Positions 14,087-17,137 of a DNA stretch of 17,137 nucleotides are shown here, piece after piece (the stretch's first letter is position 1; every line of letters starts with the position of its first letter). The notes below the pieces were generated by a model. That model worked only from the letters and a program-made list of their open reading frames with translations. It was not told where the DNA came from and made no database searches. The stretch covers positions 1 to 17,137 of the forward strand of contig JAQBOT010000459.1 of the NCBI GenBank assembly GCA_028287885.1, given 5' to 3'. The position numbers and the translations under genes are program-made. The stretch comes from Pedobacter sp. (GTDB lineage: Bacteria; Bacteroidota; Bacteroidia; Sphingobacteriales; Sphingobacteriaceae).

Positions 14087-14738
14087 GTTCACCCAATACA
14101 GTAATCCCACCTTTAACCATTTGGTTCAATTCCAAGTTTATCTTGGTGCCAACCGGCAGAAAGAGGTCCACTCTTGATCCAAACTTAATAAATCCGAATT
14201 CCTTGCTCTGCTCTACAGCATCGCCCTCTTTAACATACCATACAATTCTTCTGGCCAAGGCACCGGCTATTTGCCTGAATAGAATCGGTGTCCCATTTGC
14301 ATGTTCAACAACTACCGTGGTACGTTCATTTTCTGTTGATGACTTCGGGTTCCAGGCTGCCAGATATTTACCAGGATGATATTTAAAGAATTTAACTACA
14401 CCTGAAATAGGATTTCGGTTGATGTGCACGTTTACCGGCGACATGAAAATAGACACCTGCAACCTTTTATCTTTAAAATACTCCAGTTCTTCAGTTTCTT
14501 CAATAACCACCACTTTGCCGTCTGCAGGGCAGATAATCACCTTATCGTCCGCAGCGAACTTACGCTTTGGATTTCTGAAAAATTGCAGTACAGTTAAGAA
14601 CAACACGATTGAAAGCCCGTAAGCAAGCCATCTTAACCATGCTATGTCCGCATATCTATAGTCTATGAAAGCATTCAATACAAAAATAAAAAGCAGGGTA
14701 ACGGCAAGGGATGTATAACCCTCTTTGTGTATAGTCAT
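14079..14738 (-). CDS. psd: Phosphatidylserine decarboxylase proenzyme
   Basis: Psd decarboxylates phosphatidylserine to phosphatidylethanolamine at the inner membrane. From the ATG at 14738 it has 219 residues, typical of the short (PSD-A type) enzymes. Two hydrophobic segments lie near residues 10-27 and 34-54. CPADGKVV (71-78), FMSPVNVHINRNPISG (98-113) with the conserved histidine, YHPGKYLAAWNPKS (120-133) and NERT are all family-like. The self-cleavage site is Gly187-Ser188 in IKFGSRVDLFLP; the Ser becomes the pyruvoyl group. A TTG seven codons upstream is in frame, but MTIHKEGYTSLAV matches the usual N-terminus. It lies 42 bases after hpt on the same strand. No pssA is visible in the window. 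Confidence 0.93.
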   Translation of the reverse strand: MTIHKEGYTSLAVTLLFIFVLNAFIDYRYADIAWLRWLAYGLSIVLFLTVLQFFRNPKRKFAADDKVIICPADGKVVVIEETEELEYFKDKRLQVSIFMSPVNVHINRNPISGVVKFFKYHPGKYLAAWNPKSSTENERTTVVVEHANGTPILFRQIAGALARRIVWYVKEGDAVEQSKEFGFIKFGSRVDLFLPVGTKINLELNQMVKGGITVLGELN

Positions 14739-14780
14739 AGATGTAAACTTATTCCGCAAAAATGAGAAAAAATATTAATA

Positions 14781-15335
14781 TCACCGCATAGGCGCACTGC
14801 CTACCGCCCGGTATACATCATTTAAGTTGCGTCCAAGCCCATTATAATCTAATCCATAGCCCACAACGAATTCATTTGGGATCTCGAATCCAACGTATTC
14901 CAGCTCCGAAATAGGCTCTAGTAGCGCCGCTGGTTTAAATAAAAGAGAGCAAACCCGTATAGAAGCCGGCTTTTGCAAATGCACTTTCTCCAGAATATGC
15001 TTCAATGTTAATCCGGTATCTACAATATCTTCTACCAGAATCACGTCGCGGTTGTGCAAGTTATTTGGTAAGCCCAATAGATCCTGTACAGAACCACTGC
15101 TTTCCGTTCCCTTGTAAGAAGCCACTTTAATGAAATCTACTTCGCAGGCAACAGTAATTTCTTTTAAAAGATCAGCCATGAATAGAAAACTTCCGTTAAG
15201 CACACCGATGAATATCGGACACCTGTTCTCATAATCCACATTCAACTGAATGCCCATCAACCTGGTACGTTTGTTAATGATGTCTTTCTCAAGCAGAATT
15301 TCAAATTCCTTATCTGCAACTTGTATTTTGTTCAT
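14781..15335 (-). CDS. hpt: Hypoxanthine phosphoribosyltransferase
   Basis: The enzyme salvages hypoxanthine (and often guanine) with PRPP to form IMP or GMP in the cytoplasm. The 184 residues have the PRPP-binding motif VILVEDIVDTGLT (98-110), the pyrophosphate loop GVLNGSFLF (44-52), the flexible loop SYKGTESSG (73-81), and a purine-contact region with Lys134 in LLFKP and EFVVGYGLDYN (155-165). Length is normal. It starts 11 bases after the glycosyltransferase stop and precedes psd by 42 bases, so the three are probably one transcript, though the functions are not related by pathway. Confidence 0.94.
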   Translation of the reverse strand: MNKIQVADKEFEILLEKDIINKRTRLMGIQLNVDYENRCPIFIGVLNGSFLFMADLLKEITVACEVDFIKVASYKGTESSGSVQDLLGLPNNLHNRDVILVEDIVDTGLTLKHILEKVHLQKPASIRVCSLLFKPAALLEPISELEYVGFEIPNEFVVGYGLDYNGLGRNLNDVYRAVGSAPMR

Positions 15336-15346
15336 TCTACTTAACC

Positions 15347-17137
15347 CTAATTATTATCCTTCGCGCGTTCCAATTCTTTCTCCAGACGTCGCTTCGCCCG
15401 CCGTTCTTCCCGCAACTGTTTCCTTGTTTTTACCGTATCCGGGAGTACCGACTTTCTATTCACCGTGTCCTTCTTACTGCTTCTGCCAAAAATACGGTCG
15501 AATATGTTTTTAGACTCATCCTGTGTATTTATTGAAGGAAGTGGATCATCGTCAACATCGAAAGCACTGGTATCCACCTGCAGTGTGTCTGGAAGTAGAT
15601 ACTGCCGGAGTCCTTCCCGGAGCCTCACATCATAAAACCCGTAGCCATTTGTATCTAGCGGAGTTAAACCTCGACGTGCCATAATCCTGCCCATAAACCT
15701 AAAGTATGGGCGCATATAGTCTTTTAAAGTACCGTCACCATTAAACTTAAGCATAGCAATTTTTGGCCTTGGAACAATATTGGCTAGGAATATTCCTTCA
15801 CCTACATTCAATTCTGATGGCCTTTTTCCGAAATAATACCTGGAAGCCTCGCCAATCCCGTAAAGGTTCTTACCCATCTCAATGATATTGAAGTAAACCT
15901 CCAGCATCCTGTTTTTGCTGATCAGGCGGTTGTTCTCAATCAGCCATACAATCAAAATCTCTTCTGCCTTTCTGGCCAATGTTTTCTGCCGACTCAAAAA
16001 CACATTCTTCACCAGCTGCATCGAAATTGTACTTCCGCCCCGCACAAAACGCTTTTCTTTAAAGTTGACTGCAATTGATTTACGTATGGATTCTTCTACA
16101 AACCCTTTGTGTGTGAAAAATGATGGATCCTCTGATGTCAACAGTGCATTCTTAAAGTGACTGGATATTTGGCTCAGCGGTGTAAAGTTGGAGTTTGATG
16201 GCCCGATGGTAATATTGCGCATCGGTTTTCCATATTCATATGGCGTATAAACAAAGGTATTGTTGATCTTTTGCAGGTTTGTAACACCCCACTTTAGTAT
16301 TCTAAAATTAAAGGGTTTTAACGTCGAACTAAACTTTACACTATCTGGTATAGAGGTGTCCAAATGGAAGTTTAAATCGTATTGAACCTGCCCCGATACT
16401 TTCAGGCCCTCCAATGACTCGAATAAACCTTTAGGAAAGCCGTCCAGGAACGTTTGTGCATCCTGTTTTTCGGTATGGATCTTCACTTCGTAGATCTTAT
16501 GCGGAGAAAGCGTGTACTTCAGAAAAGGATGAAACGTTGCTTTTCTAAGCATCACTGTTGAGGCGCTGTCTAGCGCGATGTAGTTGGATCCAACAACCAT
16601 CTCCGCGTCAATACTCGCATATGGAACCACGATGTCGTTAGAGGCGATCTTTGCTTGGTTCAAACTAAAGTTCTTTACCGACCAAGACCCAACGATTTTA
16701 AACTCATCTCCAGAATAGCTTGCATCCTTCATTTCTGTCCGGATCGTATCAAAGCTTACCTTGGCATGCAGTTTATTGTTTATGTATGGCAGCTCAATCT
16801 TCTTGTTATCTGCAAAAAAAGCAATGTTTAACTGTTTGCTCCCAGGGTTTAACGTGCCATTCACATGCCAGGTGGCCGCATTGTCATTAACCAGAATATT
16901 AGATTTCAATTCACCGTCTACAATCGTAGCCGTTGTGGTTAGAAATCTAAGTTTCGCTGTATCGTTGTCGTTAAATTTAAGCAAGAGGTTTTTTACCTCC
17001 ATATTGTCGGGAACCTTGTAATAGAATTGGTTCAAGAGGTTATGCGCAAGTTCGGAAAGGTCGACCTTTCCTGTGCTTACCGTATCCTTTTTCTTACGTT
17101 TTAAAATGAAATCGAGGTTGGTAAGGGAGTCTTTCAC
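15347..17137 (-). CDS. Peptidoglycan glycosyltransferase (GT51) with long N-terminal region, 5' end cut
   Basis: The frame is open to the window edge, so its start is missing; 596 codons are visible. Residues about 320-460 form a GT51 transglycosylase domain that polymerises lipid II. The catalytic Glu336 is in LTSEDPSFFTHKGF, RGGSTISMQLVKN (367-379) follows, and the second Glu393 is in RKAEEILIVWLIE. ILEVYFNIIEMG-like and YYFGKRPSELNVGEG stretches complete it. No transpeptidase domain follows, so it is monofunctional, MtgA-like. The first 320 residues are beta-rich and do not resemble MtgA. They look like an extracytoplasmic AsmA/DUF-type repeat region, a weak impression. The tail (about 545-596) is highly charged (RKQLREERRAKRRLEKELER). 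It heads an operon with hpt and psd. Confidence 0.87.
   Translation of the reverse strand: MKDSLTNLDFILKRKKKDTVSTGKVDLSELAHNLLNQFYYKVPDNMEVKNLLLKFNDNDTAKLRFLTTTATIVDGELKSNILVNDNAATWHVNGTLNPGSKQLNIAFFADNKKIELPYINNKLHAKVSFDTIRTEMKDASYSGDEFKIVGSWSVKNFSLNQAKIASNDIVVPYASIDAEMVVGSNYIALDSASTVMLRKATFHPFLKYTLSPHKIYEVKIHTEKQDAQTFLDGFPKGLFESLEGLKVSGQVQYDLNFHLDTSIPDSVKFSSTLKPFNFRILKWGVTNLQKINNTFVYTPYEYGKPMRNITIGPSNSNFTPLSQISSHFKNALLTSEDPSFFTHKGFVEESIRKSIAVNFKEKRFVRGGSTISMQLVKNVFLSRQKTLARKAEEILIVWLIENNRLISKNRMLEVYFNIIEMGKNLYGIGEASRYYFGKRPSELNVGEGIFLANIVPRPKIAMLKFNGDGTLKDYMRPYFRFMGRIMARRGLTPLDTNGYGFYDVRLREGLRQYLLPDTLQVDTSAFDVDDDPLPSINTQDESKNIFDRIFGRSSKKDTVNRKSVLPDTVKTRKQLREERRAKRRLEKELERAKDNN

Noticed and set aside
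1..17137. Mobile element, phage, defence or biosynthetic cluster
   Set aside because: No transposase, integrase, phage, toxin-antitoxin, nuclease or modular synthase gene was seen; the gene content is housekeeping.

Overview
The window looks like a stretch of ordinary chromosome from a member of the Bacteroidota, most likely the Sphingobacteriaceae (Pedobacter/Mucilaginibacter-like). This rests on the proteins and on the promoters. FtsH is followed by a LUD-domain protein, DsbD is split in the Bacteroidota manner, S16 carries a long acidic tail, and the best promoter matches follow the Bacteroidota pattern (TTG, about 20 bases, TAnnTTTG) rather than the E. coli one. I see no transposase, integrase, phage gene, CRISPR array, toxin-antitoxin pair, tRNA or rRNA. 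No family-level placement was checked by search.

Layout from left to right. (1) Bases 1-120 hold the end of a C4 zinc-ribbon protein, closed by a strong terminator. (2) A minus-strand block, 232-4570, reads rsfS, ftsH, a LUD-domain protein, then a KAS III (FabH-like) enzyme that probably has its own promoter. (3) Divergent from rsfS across only 42 bases is a plus-strand block, 4613-8669: birA with a TTG start, the periplasmic DsbD alpha-like domain, a terminator-like hairpin, DsbD beta-gamma, and pfkA starting on the base after the dsbD stop. (4) A 20-bp-stem bidirectional terminator separates pfkA from a convergent 5'(3')-deoxyribonucleotidase (8774-9292). (5) Upstream of that gene lie five degenerate tandem copies of a 64-78 base repeat (9294-9659), then a near-consensus promoter for the translation block rpsP-rimM-trmD, a small helix-turn-helix-like protein, and rplS (9834-12673). 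(6) Next is an amino acid dehydrogenase of the Glu/Leu/Phe/Val family (12759-13985). It converges, across a perfect 42-base palindrome, on a minus-strand operon of a peptidoglycan glycosyltransferase with a long N-terminal region (cut by the window end), hpt and psd.

Most genes are housekeeping: ribosome assembly and tRNA/rRNA maturation (S16, RimM, TrmD, L19, RsfS), membrane protein quality control (FtsH), envelope work (glycosyltransferase, Psd, DsbD, KAS III), and nucleotide and carbon metabolism (Hpt, nucleotidase, PfkA, amino acid dehydrogenase, BirA). I do not see a new multi-gene system. The signals most worth a second look are non-coding or small: the tandem repeat array, the small unknown gene between trmD and rplS, possible structured leaders of rpsP and rplS, a terminator-like hairpin inside the rpsP operon, and the uncharacterised N-terminal region of the glycosyltransferase.
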